A stretch of DNA of 64,000 nucleotides, taken from Pseudomonas sp. GOM6 (GTDB lineage Bacteria; Pseudomonadota; Gammaproteobacteria; Pseudomonadales; Pseudomonadaceae). This document shows positions 31,309 to 39,630 of this stretch, piece after piece (position 1 is the stretch's first letter; the number at the start of each line of letters is the position of its first letter). A model generated the notes under the pieces. It was not told the DNA's origin. It made no database searches and saw only the letters and a list, made by a program, of their open reading frames with translations. The stretch lies in assembly GCF_029537485.1 (NCBI RefSeq), contig NZ_JARPUS010000011.1, positions 1 to 64,000 of the forward strand, in the 5' to 3' direction. The translations under genes were made by a program, and so were the position numbers.

Positions 31309-32277
31309 ATGCAACCCCAGGCCTTCTACAGCGTGGTAGCGGACGATTTCGCCGCCGTCGACGGCATCATCCGCCAGCAGCTGAAATCCCGCGTCCCCCT
31401 GGTGGAAAAGATCGGCGACTACATTATCTCGGCTGGCGGCAAACGCCTACGCCCGCTGCTGGTACTGCTCAGCGGCCGTGCCTTGGGCTATCAGGCAGAC
31501 GACCTGCGCCTGCTGGCCGCCACCATCGAGTTCCTGCACACCGCAACCCTGCTGCATGACGATGTGGTCGACATGTCCGGCATGCGCCGCGGTCGCGCCA
31601 CCGCCAACGCCCAGTGGGGCAACGCGCCGAGCGTGCTGGTTGGCGACTTCCTCTATTCCCGTTCGTTCGAAATGATGGTCGAGCTCGGCTCCCTGCCGGT
31701 GATGCAGATCCTATCCCGCGCCACCCGCGTGATCGCTGAGGGCGAAGTGCTGCAGCTGTCCAAAGTACGAGACGCCAGCACCACGGAAGAGACTTACATG
31801 GAGGTCATCCGCGGCAAGACCGCCATGCTGTTCGAAGCCTCGACCCACAGTGCTGCCGCCCTGGCCGGCGCGAAGGATGACGAAACTCAGGCCCTGCAAC
31901 GCTTCGGCGATCACCTGGGCATTGCTTTCCAGCTGGTCGACGATCTGCTCGACTATCAGGGGGATGCCGCCACCCTGGGCAAGAACGTCGGCGACGACCT
32001 GGCCGAAGGCAAGCCGACCCTGCCGCTGATCTACACCATGCGCGAAGGCACTGCCGAGCAAGCCACACTGGTGCGCAGCGCGATCCAGAAAGGCGGCATC
32101 GAGGACCTGGAGAGCATCCGTGCCGCCGTACAGGCATCCGGTGCGCTCGACTACACCGCACGCCTGGCCCGCGAGCATGCCGACCAGGCCATCGCCTGCC
32201 TTGACGGCCTGGCACCCAATGCGCACCGTGACGCCCTGATCGAGCTGAGCAAGTTCGCCGTCGCCCGCACTCACTGA
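31309..32277 (+). CDS. ispB: All-trans polyprenyl diphosphate synthase (ubiquinone side chain)
   Basis: A 322-residue trans-prenyltransferase. First Asp-rich motif HDDVVD (about 83) with the typical GMRRGR after it, and second motif DDLLDYQGD (about 210). It makes the octaprenyl or nonaprenyl tail of ubiquinone; pseudomonads mainly use Q9. I chose ATG 31309 (MQPQAFYSV, AGGAG 12 bp upstream) since the 65 residues upstream are Pro/Ala-rich with no homologous character. A terminator follows. Confidence 0.95.
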   Translation: MQPQAFYSVVADDFAAVDGIIRQQLKSRVPLVEKIGDYIISAGGKRLRPLLVLLSGRALGYQADDLRLLAATIEFLHTATLLHDDVVDMSGMRRGRATANAQWGNAPSVLVGDFLYSRSFEMMVELGSLPVMQILSRATRVIAEGEVLQLSKVRDASTTEETYMEVIRGKTAMLFEASTHSAAALAGAKDDETQALQRFGDHLGIAFQLVDDLLDYQGDAATLGKNVGDDLAEGKPTLPLIYTMREGTAEQATLVRSAIQKGGIEDLESIRAAVQASGALDYTARLAREHADQAIACLDGLAPNAHRDALIELSKFAVARTH

Positions 32278-32292
32278 GCCATGCCGCCACAG

Positions 32293-32319
32293 AAAGCCCG
32301 TCCTTGTGACGGGCTTTTT
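32293..32319 (+). terminator. Intrinsic terminator after ispB
   Basis: AAAGCCCGTC / GACGGGCTTT, loop CTTGT, then TT. Confidence 0.88.
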
Positions 32320-32359
32320 GCATGTGCCGACAAAAGGCACGATTGAGGCTTGCTATTTA

Positions 32360-32378
32360 GATAATAGGAATTATTCTC
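32360..32378 (+). promoter_or_regulatory. Predicted Fur box
   Basis: The 19 bases from 32360 match the classical Fur consensus GATAATGATAATCATTATC at 14 positions, including the first six (GATAAT). It lies 32 bp before the PA4570-like start and overlaps AT-rich promoter sequence. Confidence 0.65.
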
Positions 32379-32409
32379 ATCTCAACTGAAATTCACAAGG
32401 AGATGATCC

Positions 32410-32652
32410 ATGACTTATTTGATCGACGCCTGGCTGGATCGCCCGCAGCCCTACCTGCGCATTCTCAACCGCGAAACGGGTGAGGTTTGTGCTGTGCTGG
32501 AGGAAGAGGCCATTGATGAACTGCGCGACCAGGGCGACCTCGACCTGACCAGCCTCAACTCCAACGAGCCGGGCGCACTCAAGGAGCTGGTACGCAGCCT
32601 GTTCCTGTTTTGCTATGCGCGAGCGCTGCGCCCGCACGGTGAGACGCACTGA
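32410..32652 (+). CDS. PA4570-like small protein, predicted iron-repressed
   Basis: An 80-residue acidic cytosolic protein with no signal peptide, transmembrane helix or cysteine motif beyond single cysteines. It corresponds in position and character to PA4570, next to ispB in P. aeruginosa, a gene I recall as iron-responsive. AAGGAG lies 6 bp upstream of the ATG. The Fur box at 32360 suggests expression under iron limitation. Molecular function unknown. Confidence 0.8.
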   Translation: MTYLIDAWLDRPQPYLRILNRETGEVCAVLEEEAIDELRDQGDLDLTSLNSNEPGALKELVRSLFLFCYARALRPHGETH

Positions 32653-32754
32653 GCCAATTACACAGCCGACACTGCGGGCGAGGCCAACGGCGGCCCACTC
32701 GGCAGGATCACACCGATACGGGAAGGAGCGGAGCATGGGCAATGCGCCCCATGC

Positions 32755-32776
32755 GCGAAGGCGAAGACGCCTTCGC
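32755..32776. repeat. Hairpin between the PA4570-like gene and fklB
   Basis: GCGAAGGCG / CGCCTTCGC with loop AAGA, between convergent genes. No T-tract follows on either strand, so it is at best a weak or Rho-assisted terminator. Confidence 0.45.
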
Positions 32777-32818
32777 AGGTGCCCGGTGCGCTCAGGACGA
32801 GCGCCCGGACATCGCTAA

Positions 32819-33436
32819 TTACAGGATGTCGAGCAGCTCGACGTCGAACACCAGCACGCTGTGCGGCGGGATGCTGCCGGCAGCCTGGCCACCATAGGCC
32901 AGCTCGCTTGGCACGTGCAGACGCCACTTACTGCCGGTATTCATCAGCTGCAGGGCCTCGACCCAGCCAGCGATCACACCGCCGACCGGGAATTCCGCCG
33001 GCTGGCCGCGCTCGTAGGAGCTGTCGAACACGGTGCCATCGATCAGGGTGCCGTGGTAATGGGTGCGCACGTGATCCTCGCGGGACGGCTTGGCGCCCTC
33101 GCCCGCCACCAGCACTTCATACTGCAGGCCCGATTCCAGCACGGTTACACCGTCACGCTTGGCGTTCTCGACCAGGTACTCGCGACCTGCGGCAGCAGCC
33201 TTCTCGGCCTTGGCAGCCGCCTCGGCCTGCATCACTTCGCGGATCACGCGGAAGCTGGCATTCAGTGCCTCGGGGGAAACCTGGCTCGGCTGGTTGTTGA
33301 AAGCATCACGCAGGCCCGCCACGATGGCTTCCAGGCTGGCGCCCGGCGGCGGGTTGTCGCGCAGCTGGTCACCCAGTTGACGGCCGATACCGTAGCTGAC
33401 GCGTGCTTCGTCGGTGGAAAGATTCAGTTCGGACAT
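32819..33436 (-). CDS. fklB: FKBP-type peptidyl-prolyl isomerase FklB
   Basis: A 205-residue FkpA/FklB-type isomerase. The N-terminal helical dimerisation half (about 1-90, SYGIGRQLGDQLRDNPP) lacks a signal peptide, which favours cytosolic FklB over periplasmic FkpA. The C-terminal FKBP domain has VRTHYHGTLIDGTVFDSSYERGQP and VPSELAYGGQAAGSIPPHSVLVFDVELL. Transcribed alone. Confidence 0.92.
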   Translation of the reverse strand: MSELNLSTDEARVSYGIGRQLGDQLRDNPPPGASLEAIVAGLRDAFNNQPSQVSPEALNASFRVIREVMQAEAAAKAEKAAAAGREYLVENAKRDGVTVLESGLQYEVLVAGEGAKPSREDHVRTHYHGTLIDGTVFDSSYERGQPAEFPVGGVIAGWVEALQLMNTGSKWRLHVPSELAYGGQAAGSIPPHSVLVFDVELLDIL

Positions 33437-33495
33437 GGCCGGGCTCCGCTAGGGGTCAAAAAAGGCCGGCCAGACTAGCACAGACACCCAGAAAC

Positions 33496-33528
33496 GAAAC
33501 CGCCCGGTCGCTTGGTAACGACCGGGCG
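33496..33528 (-). terminator. Terminator after the UPF0114 gene
   Basis: CGCCCGGTCG / CGACCGGGCG with an 8-base loop, followed on the minus strand by GTTTCGTTTC, about 20 bp past the stop. Confidence 0.65.
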
Positions 33529-33548
33529 ACAGATCAGGCAGGCATGCT

Positions 33549-34043
33549 TCAGTGATCGTGCTTGGTCAGCTTGTCCAGATAGCCCATGGCAAAGGCCGAG
33601 ACCACGAAGGTCATATGGATGATCACATACCACTTCAGATGCTCGGGCTCGATGTTTTGCGCATCCATAAAGACCTTCAGCAGGTGGATGGAGGAAATCG
33701 CCACGATCGAGGCTGCCACCTTCATCTTCAGCGAACCGGAGTCCATCTTGCCCAACCAGCTGAGCTTCTCCTTGCTGTCGTCGATATCCAGCTGAGACAC
33801 GAAGTTCTCGTAGCCGGAGATCATCACCATCACCAGCAGACCACCGACCAGCGCCATGTCGATCAGCGACAGCAGCACGAGGATCAGGTCGGCCTCGGCC
33901 TTCTCGAAGACATGCGGCAGGATGTGAAAGACTTCCTGGAAGAACTTCAGCGCCAGGGCAAGCAGGGCCAGCGACAGGCCGAAATAGATGGGTGCCAGCA
34001 ACCAGCGCGCTGCGTACATCGCATTTTCGATAAAGCGTTCCAT
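33549..34043 (-). CDS. UPF0114 (YqhA-type) membrane protein
   Basis: A 164-residue inner-membrane protein of the UPF0114/TIGR00645 family. Helices at about 10-32, 52-75, 110-128 and 135-152. The family motif [19 protein letters not shown] is at the N-terminus. Function unknown. ATG 34043 follows a GCGAGG site; the frame upstream to 34340 is Cys/Arg-rich non-coding. A perfect DnaA box lies about 100 bp upstream. Confidence 0.9.
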   Translation of the reverse strand: MERFIENAMYAARWLLAPIYFGLSLALLALALKFFQEVFHILPHVFEKAEADLILVLLSLIDMALVGGLLVMVMISGYENFVSQLDIDDSKEKLSWLGKMDSGSLKMKVAASIVAISSIHLLKVFMDAQNIEPEHLKWYVIIHMTFVVSAFAMGYLDKLTKHDH

Positions 34044-34122
34044 GAGGCCTCGCCGAGTTGAAAAATCGCCGGCGAGTATACCCAGCCGAACGTGACGGAC
34101 AAAGACGCAAAGTGTGGCGTAT

Positions 34123-34146
34123 GTTATCCCCGCAATCTGTGGATAA
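34123..34146. promoter_or_regulatory. Paired DnaA-box motif, copy 1
   Basis: TGTGGATAA (34138-34146), a perfect DnaA box, faces GTTATCCCC (34123-34131), a 7/9 box in inverted orientation. The 24-bp unit recurs at 34633-34656 with 20 of 24 identical bases. Confidence 0.5.
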
Positions 34147-34224
34147 ACGTGTGGGCAGCACCTGAGAAAAGTGCGCTGACGCCCGCCAGCACAGGGAGCA
34201 CAACAGGTTGGGCAAAAAGTGCGC

Positions 34225-34566
34225 TTAATTCTCCGGACGGAACATCCGGCTATCGATGCCCTGGCTACGCTCACCGTTCTGCCGGCGCAGCTCGGCCTGC
34301 AGATGCAGACGCCAGATGAGGGGCTCCGAACAGGGCTCATAACCTTGCACAGCTAAACACCGCGCGATCGAATCGAGCACTTCCTCGGCCACCAAAGGCC
34401 CATGGAATGGGCCTTGCGCCTTAATCGCCGAGGGTTGCGCCGCCGTCATGCCGGCGGCGCAGAGCAGCGTCCACAGGCCACGCTCACCGGCCAGCGGGCG
34501 CACTTCACACTCGATACGGGTGGTCAGGCCAAGGCACTGACGGGTAAGACAGAGGCTGCGCGGCAT
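34225..34566 (-). CDS. PA4575-like hypothetical protein
   Basis: A 113-residue protein of unknown function, syntenic with PA4575. Six cysteines, no signal peptide or membrane helix. The first half has paired Cys ([17 protein letters not shown]), and the second half reads like a small helical domain ([22 protein letters not shown]). It is flanked on both sides by near-identical paired DnaA boxes. Coding potential is supported by synteny and ORF length rather than motifs. Confidence 0.7.
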   Translation of the reverse strand: MPRSLCLTRQCLGLTTRIECEVRPLAGERGLWTLLCAAGMTAAQPSAIKAQGPFHGPLVAEEVLDSIARCLAVQGYEPCSEPLIWRLHLQAELRRQNGERSQGIDSRMFRPEN

Positions 34567-34632
34567 GGCGACGATCCTCGCGAGGTCTGGTCTTCAGACT
34601 ACACCCCGACGCCGCACGAGGAAAAGATCAAA

Positions 34633-34656
34633 GTTACCCCCACAGACTGTGGATAA
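34633..34656. promoter_or_regulatory. Paired DnaA-box motif, copy 2
   Basis: Perfect DnaA box TGTGGATAA at 34648-34656 facing GTTACCCCC at 34633-34641. Upstream of the PA4575-like gene. Confidence 0.5.
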
Positions 34657-34731
34657 CTCTGTGGAAGATGGGTGGGAGAAATGCGCGCGGCGACGCCCCA
34701 TGCAGGCGCCGCCGAGCTGGTCAGCGAGTGA

Positions 34732-37185
34732 TCACTCCTTGACGATCTTCGGCGCTGGCTTTGCCCGTGGCTTGCTCGCCTTGGCCTTGGCCGGCTCCTT
34801 GTCCTTCTCTTCCTCCTCCATGCCCTGCTCGGCAATGCTGCGCAGACGCTCCACCACCCGCGCATTGACACTGCCCTTGGCAAACTGGCCCTTGGCATCC
34901 TGAGCGCCAGCCGGCTCACCGAGCAACAGGCCGAGCGCGTCATCGACATGGCGCACGGCGTAGACGTGGAACTGCCCGGCACGCACGGCCTGCAGTACTT
35001 TCTCGTCAAGCATCAGGTTGCTGACATTGGAGTGCGGAATGATCACGCCCTGCTCACCGGTGAGACCGCGCGCCTCGCACAGACGGAAGAAGCCCTCGAT
35101 CTTCTCGTTGACCCCACCGATCGCCTGCACCTCACCGAACTGGTTGATCGAACCGGTGATGGCGAAGCACTGCTTGAGCGGCATACGCGCCAGCGCCGAG
35201 ATCAACGTGCAGACCTCGCCCAGCGAAGCACTGTCGCCATCGACATAGCCGTAGGATTGTTCCAAAGCGATGCTGGCGGAAATTTCCAGAGGGAATTCCT
35301 GGGCGTAGCGGCTGCCGAGGAAGCCGGTGAGGATCATCACGCCTTTTGAATGGATCGGCTGACCCAGGCTGACTTCGCCCTCGATATCGACGATACCGCT
35401 GCCACCGGGGTAGACAGTGGCGGAAATCCGCGCCGGCACACCAAAGGCCGAGTCGCCGACTTCCAGCACGGTCAGGCCATTGCACTTGCCGATGGCCGAG
35501 CCCTGGGTGTCGATCAGAATGATGCCGGCCAGCATGTCGTCGATGATCCGCGCCGACACGCGCCCGGTGCGGTCGGCCTTGGCCTTCAGCGCACGCTCGA
35601 TATGGCCGACATCGGTCACCTCGTCACTGGCCAGCTGGCGAATGAAGTCTGCCTCGCTGACCAGCTGAAACAGATCACCGATGCGCGCCGACAGGCGCCC
35701 CTGGTGCTCGGCCAAACGCGCACTGTAGGTAGCCAAACGCGCTACCGCCGCAGCGGTCAGCGGCGCCATGCCCTCTTCCGAAGTACGGGTTTTGAGCAGC
35801 TGGGCGAACTGCTCCAGGCTGTCGTCGCCGACGGCAATCTCCTCGTCGAAGTCGACCAGGACACGGAACATCTCCTGGAAGTCCGAATCCATGTCCTGCA
35901 GTGCGTAATACAGCTGGCGCGAGCCGATGATGATGACCTTGAGATGCAGATCGATCATCTGCGGACTGAGCGTCACGGTAGCGACCCGCCCGAAATCCCC
36001 CAGCGGCGACTCCATTTTCAGCTGGCGCGAATGCAGCGCACGCTTGAGGGCGTCCCAGACGAAGGGCTCACTCAGCAGCTTCTCCGCCTCGACGATCAGG
36101 TAACCGCCGTTGGCCCGGTGCAACGCACCCGGGCGCAGCTGGCGATAACTGGTGTAGAGCGCGCCCTGGTCGGTGCTGTACTCGATGCGGCCGAACAGGT
36201 TGTCGTAGGTCGGGTGTGGCTCGAACACCACGGGCACGCCACCGTCGACATGGTGGCCGACGACCAGGCTGGGGCTGTACTGCTCTTCGAGCATCTCGCG
36301 GCGCTGGGCGTCCGGCTTGTCGTCCAGCAGCTGGTCGACCACGGTTTTCAGCAGGTTGACCTGCACCGCCTGCAGGTAGGCGCAGACCCCGGCATTTTCC
36401 GCGTACTGCTGCGACAGCGGCGCCAGTAACGGCTCCAGGGCCAGGCTGATGGTTTCCTCGTTGAGTTTGCGCAGCTGGTTGCTGCTCTCGCGCTTCCACT
36501 GCGGCAGGCTGGCCAGCTCCTCGTTGAGGCGCTCCTCCAGCTCGGAGATGTCGCGATGAAAACGCTCGCGCTCGGCGTCCGGCAACTGGGAAAACTCGGC
36601 CTCGTCGAGGGCCTTGCCGTCCTTCATCGGGGTGAAGGCGATGTTGCTGCTGTCGCGGTAGAGCGCGACCTCCTTGTCCAGCGCCAGCTTCTCGATCAGG
36701 TCCAGGGCCTTGTCGTAGCGCTGGTTGAACACGCGATCGATGGCGCTCTTCTTCTGCTGGTAGGTCGGCGTCTCGAACACCGCCGGGAAGGTCGCCAGCA
36801 GGTTGTCGATCAGGTGGCCAATGTCGGCGATGAAGGCCGCCGCACTGCCGGCCGGCAATTGCAGGGCACGTGGCTCGCGCGGTTCGTCGAAGTGGTTGAC
36901 GTAGACCCAGTCTACCGGCGTCGGTTGACGCTTGGCCTCGGCCTTGAGGTAGCGCTGCACGAAGGAAAAGCGGCCGGTGCCCGGCTCGCCCATCACGTAG
37001 ACGTTATAGCCGGGGCGCGGCATCGCCACGCCAAATTGCAGGGCCTCCACCGCGCGCTCCTGGCCGAGCACGCCGCGGAAGGGTTCGAGATCATCGGTGG
37101 TGGTGAAGTTGAACTGGTCGGGAGCGCAGGGACGGGTCAAAGCATCGGGCGCCAGGCGCAGGCTGGCAGCGAAGGATTCGGGCAT
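34732..37185 (-). CDS. Lon-like (S16 family) AAA protease, PA4576-like
   Basis: An 817-residue soluble protease of the AAA_32/LonB type. The N-terminal ATPase-like part has a divergent Walker A, GEPGTGRFS (about 66-74), with arginine in place of the usual lysine. A long helical insertion spans about 130-300. The C-terminal protease domain has the Ser-Lys dyad: catalytic serine in DGDSASLGE and lysine in GGVNEKIEGF. A basic, Lys/Ala-rich tail ends the protein. ATG 37185 has AAGGA upstream. Distinct from housekeeping Lon; substrates unknown. Confidence 0.88.
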   Translation of the reverse strand: MPESFAASLRLAPDALTRPCAPDQFNFTTTDDLEPFRGVLGQERAVEALQFGVAMPRPGYNVYVMGEPGTGRFSFVQRYLKAEAKRQPTPVDWVYVNHFDEPREPRALQLPAGSAAAFIADIGHLIDNLLATFPAVFETPTYQQKKSAIDRVFNQRYDKALDLIEKLALDKEVALYRDSSNIAFTPMKDGKALDEAEFSQLPDAERERFHRDISELEERLNEELASLPQWKRESSNQLRKLNEETISLALEPLLAPLSQQYAENAGVCAYLQAVQVNLLKTVVDQLLDDKPDAQRREMLEEQYSPSLVVGHHVDGGVPVVFEPHPTYDNLFGRIEYSTDQGALYTSYRQLRPGALHRANGGYLIVEAEKLLSEPFVWDALKRALHSRQLKMESPLGDFGRVATVTLSPQMIDLHLKVIIIGSRQLYYALQDMDSDFQEMFRVLVDFDEEIAVGDDSLEQFAQLLKTRTSEEGMAPLTAAAVARLATYSARLAEHQGRLSARIGDLFQLVSEADFIRQLASDEVTDVGHIERALKAKADRTGRVSARIIDDMLAGIILIDTQGSAIGKCNGLTVLEVGDSAFGVPARISATVYPGGSGIVDIEGEVSLGQPIHSKGVMILTGFLGSRYAQEFPLEISASIALEQSYGYVDGDSASLGEVCTLISALARMPLKQCFAITGSINQFGEVQAIGGVNEKIEGFFRLCEARGLTGEQGVIIPHSNVSNLMLDEKVLQAVRAGQFHVYAVRHVDDALGLLLGEPAGAQDAKGQFAKGSVNARVVERLRSIAEQGMEEEEKDKEPAKAKASKPRAKPAPKIVKE

Positions 37186-37269
37186 CGGAAGTCCTTGTCG
37201 AAGCGGCAGGCCGCAAGATGGAACCATTCTGGCGCCGCCCCGGCGCCCCTGGCAAGGCTCATTGCCGCC

Positions 37270-37593
37270 TCACACCTCGCCCCGTTCCGCACAGGCCAGG
37301 CAACACTCCGCAGCCGGCCAAGCCTGCAGTCGCGCAGGCTCGATAGGCTCGCCGCAGCGCAGGCAAAGTCCGTAGCGGCCCGCGGCCAGACGCTGCCGCG
37401 CCAGGCCAACCTGACGCAGCCCCGCCTCGGCTTCCGCCAACAGCGCCTGCAGCACCTCATCGTTCTGCCGCTCCTGCGCCTGCTCGGCGAAATCAGCGTT
37501 ATGCGGCAAGCCCAGATCGTGGCGAATGGCTCTGGCACGCTGACTGTACTCGTCGAACAGCTGCTCCAGCGCGGGCCCGGGATCAAAACTCAT
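37270..37593 (-). CDS. DksA/TraR-family C4 zinc-finger protein
   Basis: A 107-residue protein with an N-terminal coiled-coil hairpin (about 5-65) and a C4 zinc finger, CLRCGEPIEP-x9-CCLAC (about 79-101). It resembles the short TraR/DksA-like proteins (PA4577) that enter the RNA polymerase secondary channel. It is shorter than DksA (about 150 residues). Next to the Lon-like protease and divergent from the DUF4105 gene. Confidence 0.85.
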   Translation of the reverse strand: MSFDPGPALEQLFDEYSQRARAIRHDLGLPHNADFAEQAQERQNDEVLQALLAEAEAGLRQVGLARQRLAAGRYGLCLRCGEPIEPARLQAWPAAECCLACAERGEV

Positions 37594-37730
37594 GGCACAC
37601 CTCCGGTTTGTTTCGTTTCAGTGTGGACGCTGCGCACGCACTTGCATTGACCACGATCAGCAGCTTGCTTGACAGGCGCCCGCCGAGCCTGCAAAAAGCT
37701 CCAGCAAAGCCCCGGAAGAAGGCGTCACGC

Positions 37731-39572
37731 TTGAAACGGAAGTTGCCCTGGCTGGCCCTGTGCCTGGCCGCCCCCCTGTACGCCAACCAGGCCGACCTGG
37801 CTCACCTGGCCAACGACCCCTACTGGATTTCCCTTGGCCACTACGAGCGCGGCACGCTCGGCGGCTGGCGCAGCTATGTCGACGACCGTGACTTCTTTCT
37901 CGCCGCCGATGGCGACCACGATCCGCAGGCCGAGTTGCTGGCCACTCGCAACGCGCTCTACGCCTCGCCAAGCCTGGGCGACAAACACCCGCAATGCGTG
38001 TTCCCCGCGCGCACCCGCTGGCTGCGCGAGCGCCTGAACCTGCACGACTTGCCCCAGGTCGAGTGCAGCGAGTTTCGCGCCTGGTACGGCGACATCAAGC
38101 CGCACAGCACCGTGCTGGTGTTCCCGGCCGCCTACCTGAACAGCCCGTCCTCCATGTTCGGCCACACCCTGCTGCGCATCGACCAGGCCGATATCGATAG
38201 CGACAACACCGCCATGCTCAGCTACGCGGTGAACTTCGGCGCCTTTATCGAGGGTGCCGACAACAGCATTCTCTATGCCTGGAAAGGCCTGATGGGCGGC
38301 TACCCGGGACTGTTCGCCCTGCTGCCCTATCGCGAAAAGATGGCCGAGTACAGCCGCCTGGAAAACCGCGACCTGTGGGAGTACCGCCTCGACCTCACGG
38401 CCGAGGAAACCGGGCGCATGGTCGAACACCTGTGGGAGCTGAAGCAGATCCAGTTCGACTACTTCTTCTTCGATGAAAACTGCTCCTACCGCCTGCTGGA
38501 ATTGCTGGAAGTCGCCCGCCCCGGCCTGGAACTGACCGACGAATTCCCCATCACCGCCATCCCCGCCGACACCGTGCGCGCAGTCAAGGATGCCGGCATG
38601 GTGCAGCGCATCGACTACCGCCCCTCGCGGGAAAAGGAGCTGATGGCCCGCGCCAAACCGCTGGACGCCAACGAGCTGGAGTGGGTCAAGAGACTGGCTG
38701 CCGATGACGGACGCCTGAGCGATCCCGAATTCCTCGCCCTGCCTGCCGAGCGCCGATCCCTGGTACAGGATGCGGCCTTCCGCCTGCTGCGCTATCAGGT
38801 GCACGGCCTGGGTCGTGATGAGAGCAGCGCCCAGCGCAGTTACCAACTGCTGCGCGCAATCAACCAGAACCCGCCTCCAGCACTGCAGACCGAACGCCCG
38901 GACCTGCCGGAAGAGGGCCACGAGTCGCGCACCTGGCAACTCGGCGCCGGCAGCCGTGGCGATCGCGCCTTCGCCGAGTATGGCCTGCGCATGGCTTACC
39001 ACGATCTGAACGACAACCTCAGCGGTTTCCCGTTGGGCGCGCAGATCGAGATTCTCGGCCTCAAACTGCGCCAGTACGAGGAGAACCACTGGCAGCTGCA
39101 GGAGCTCAACCTCGCCACCATCCGCTCCCTGACCCCGCGCAACGCCCTGCTGCAGCCCTGGAGCTGGCAGGTCGGCGGTGGCCTGCAACGCGTGCCGGGC
39201 GAGGATGGCGAGCAAACCCTGGTCAGCCACCTCAGTGGCGGCGCCGGCGGTACCTGGCAGCTGGGCGAAGGCACGCTTGCCTATGTCCTGGCCACCGCCC
39301 GAGTCGAGCACAACTCTGACTTCGCCCCCTACCTGGCGCCAGCCATGGGCTTCGACAGCGGCCTGCTGTGGCGCAACGACCTGGGCAACCTGACGCTGGA
39401 AGCCAAGGGCGATTACTTTCACAACGGCGAGGTACGCCGACGCCTGGCGCTGACCCAGCAATGGGAAATGTCGCGCAACCTCGGCCTGCGCCTGAGCGCG
39501 GCCCGCGACTTCAGCAAAGTCGGCGATACCGACAACGAAGTGATGCTGCAACTGCGCTGGTACTACTACTAA
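37731..39572 (+). CDS. DUF4105 exported protein
   Basis: A 613-residue envelope protein with signal peptide MKRKLPWLALCLAAPLYA. The N-terminal DUF4105 region includes FPAAYLNSPSSMFGHTLLRID and an NCSYRLLELL segment, a pattern like papain-fold enzymes. The C-terminal 200 residues have alternating beta-strand character (LGLRLSAARDFSKV...QLRWYYY) ending in an aromatic residue, as in outer-membrane barrels. The chosen start is TTG 37731, with GGAAGAAGG 8 bp upstream; no ATG exists before the signal peptide, and the upstream TTG at 37608 would bury it. Function unknown. Confidence 0.82.
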   Translation: MKRKLPWLALCLAAPLYANQADLAHLANDPYWISLGHYERGTLGGWRSYVDDRDFFLAADGDHDPQAELLATRNALYASPSLGDKHPQCVFPARTRWLRERLNLHDLPQVECSEFRAWYGDIKPHSTVLVFPAAYLNSPSSMFGHTLLRIDQADIDSDNTAMLSYAVNFGAFIEGADNSILYAWKGLMGGYPGLFALLPYREKMAEYSRLENRDLWEYRLDLTAEETGRMVEHLWELKQIQFDYFFFDENCSYRLLELLEVARPGLELTDEFPITAIPADTVRAVKDAGMVQRIDYRPSREKELMARAKPLDANELEWVKRLAADDGRLSDPEFLALPAERRSLVQDAAFRLLRYQVHGLGRDESSAQRSYQLLRAINQNPPPALQTERPDLPEEGHESRTWQLGAGSRGDRAFAEYGLRMAYHDLNDNLSGFPLGAQIEILGLKLRQYEENHWQLQELNLATIRSLTPRNALLQPWSWQVGGGLQRVPGEDGEQTLVSHLSGGAGGTWQLGEGTLAYVLATARVEHNSDFAPYLAPAMGFDSGLLWRNDLGNLTLEAKGDYFHNGEVRRRLALTQQWEMSRNLGLRLSAARDFSKVGDTDNEVMLQLRWYYY

Positions 39573-39587
39573 GCCCTTCAGCCAATA

Positions 39588-39614
39588 AAAAACGGGGCCC
39601 ACAGGCCCCGTTTT
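39588..39614. terminator. Bidirectional terminator between the DUF4105 gene and ettA
   Basis: AAAACGGGGCC / GGCCCCGTTTT with loop CACA, between convergent genes. Confidence 0.88.
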
Positions 39615-39630
39615 GCTTAGCCACTGACGC

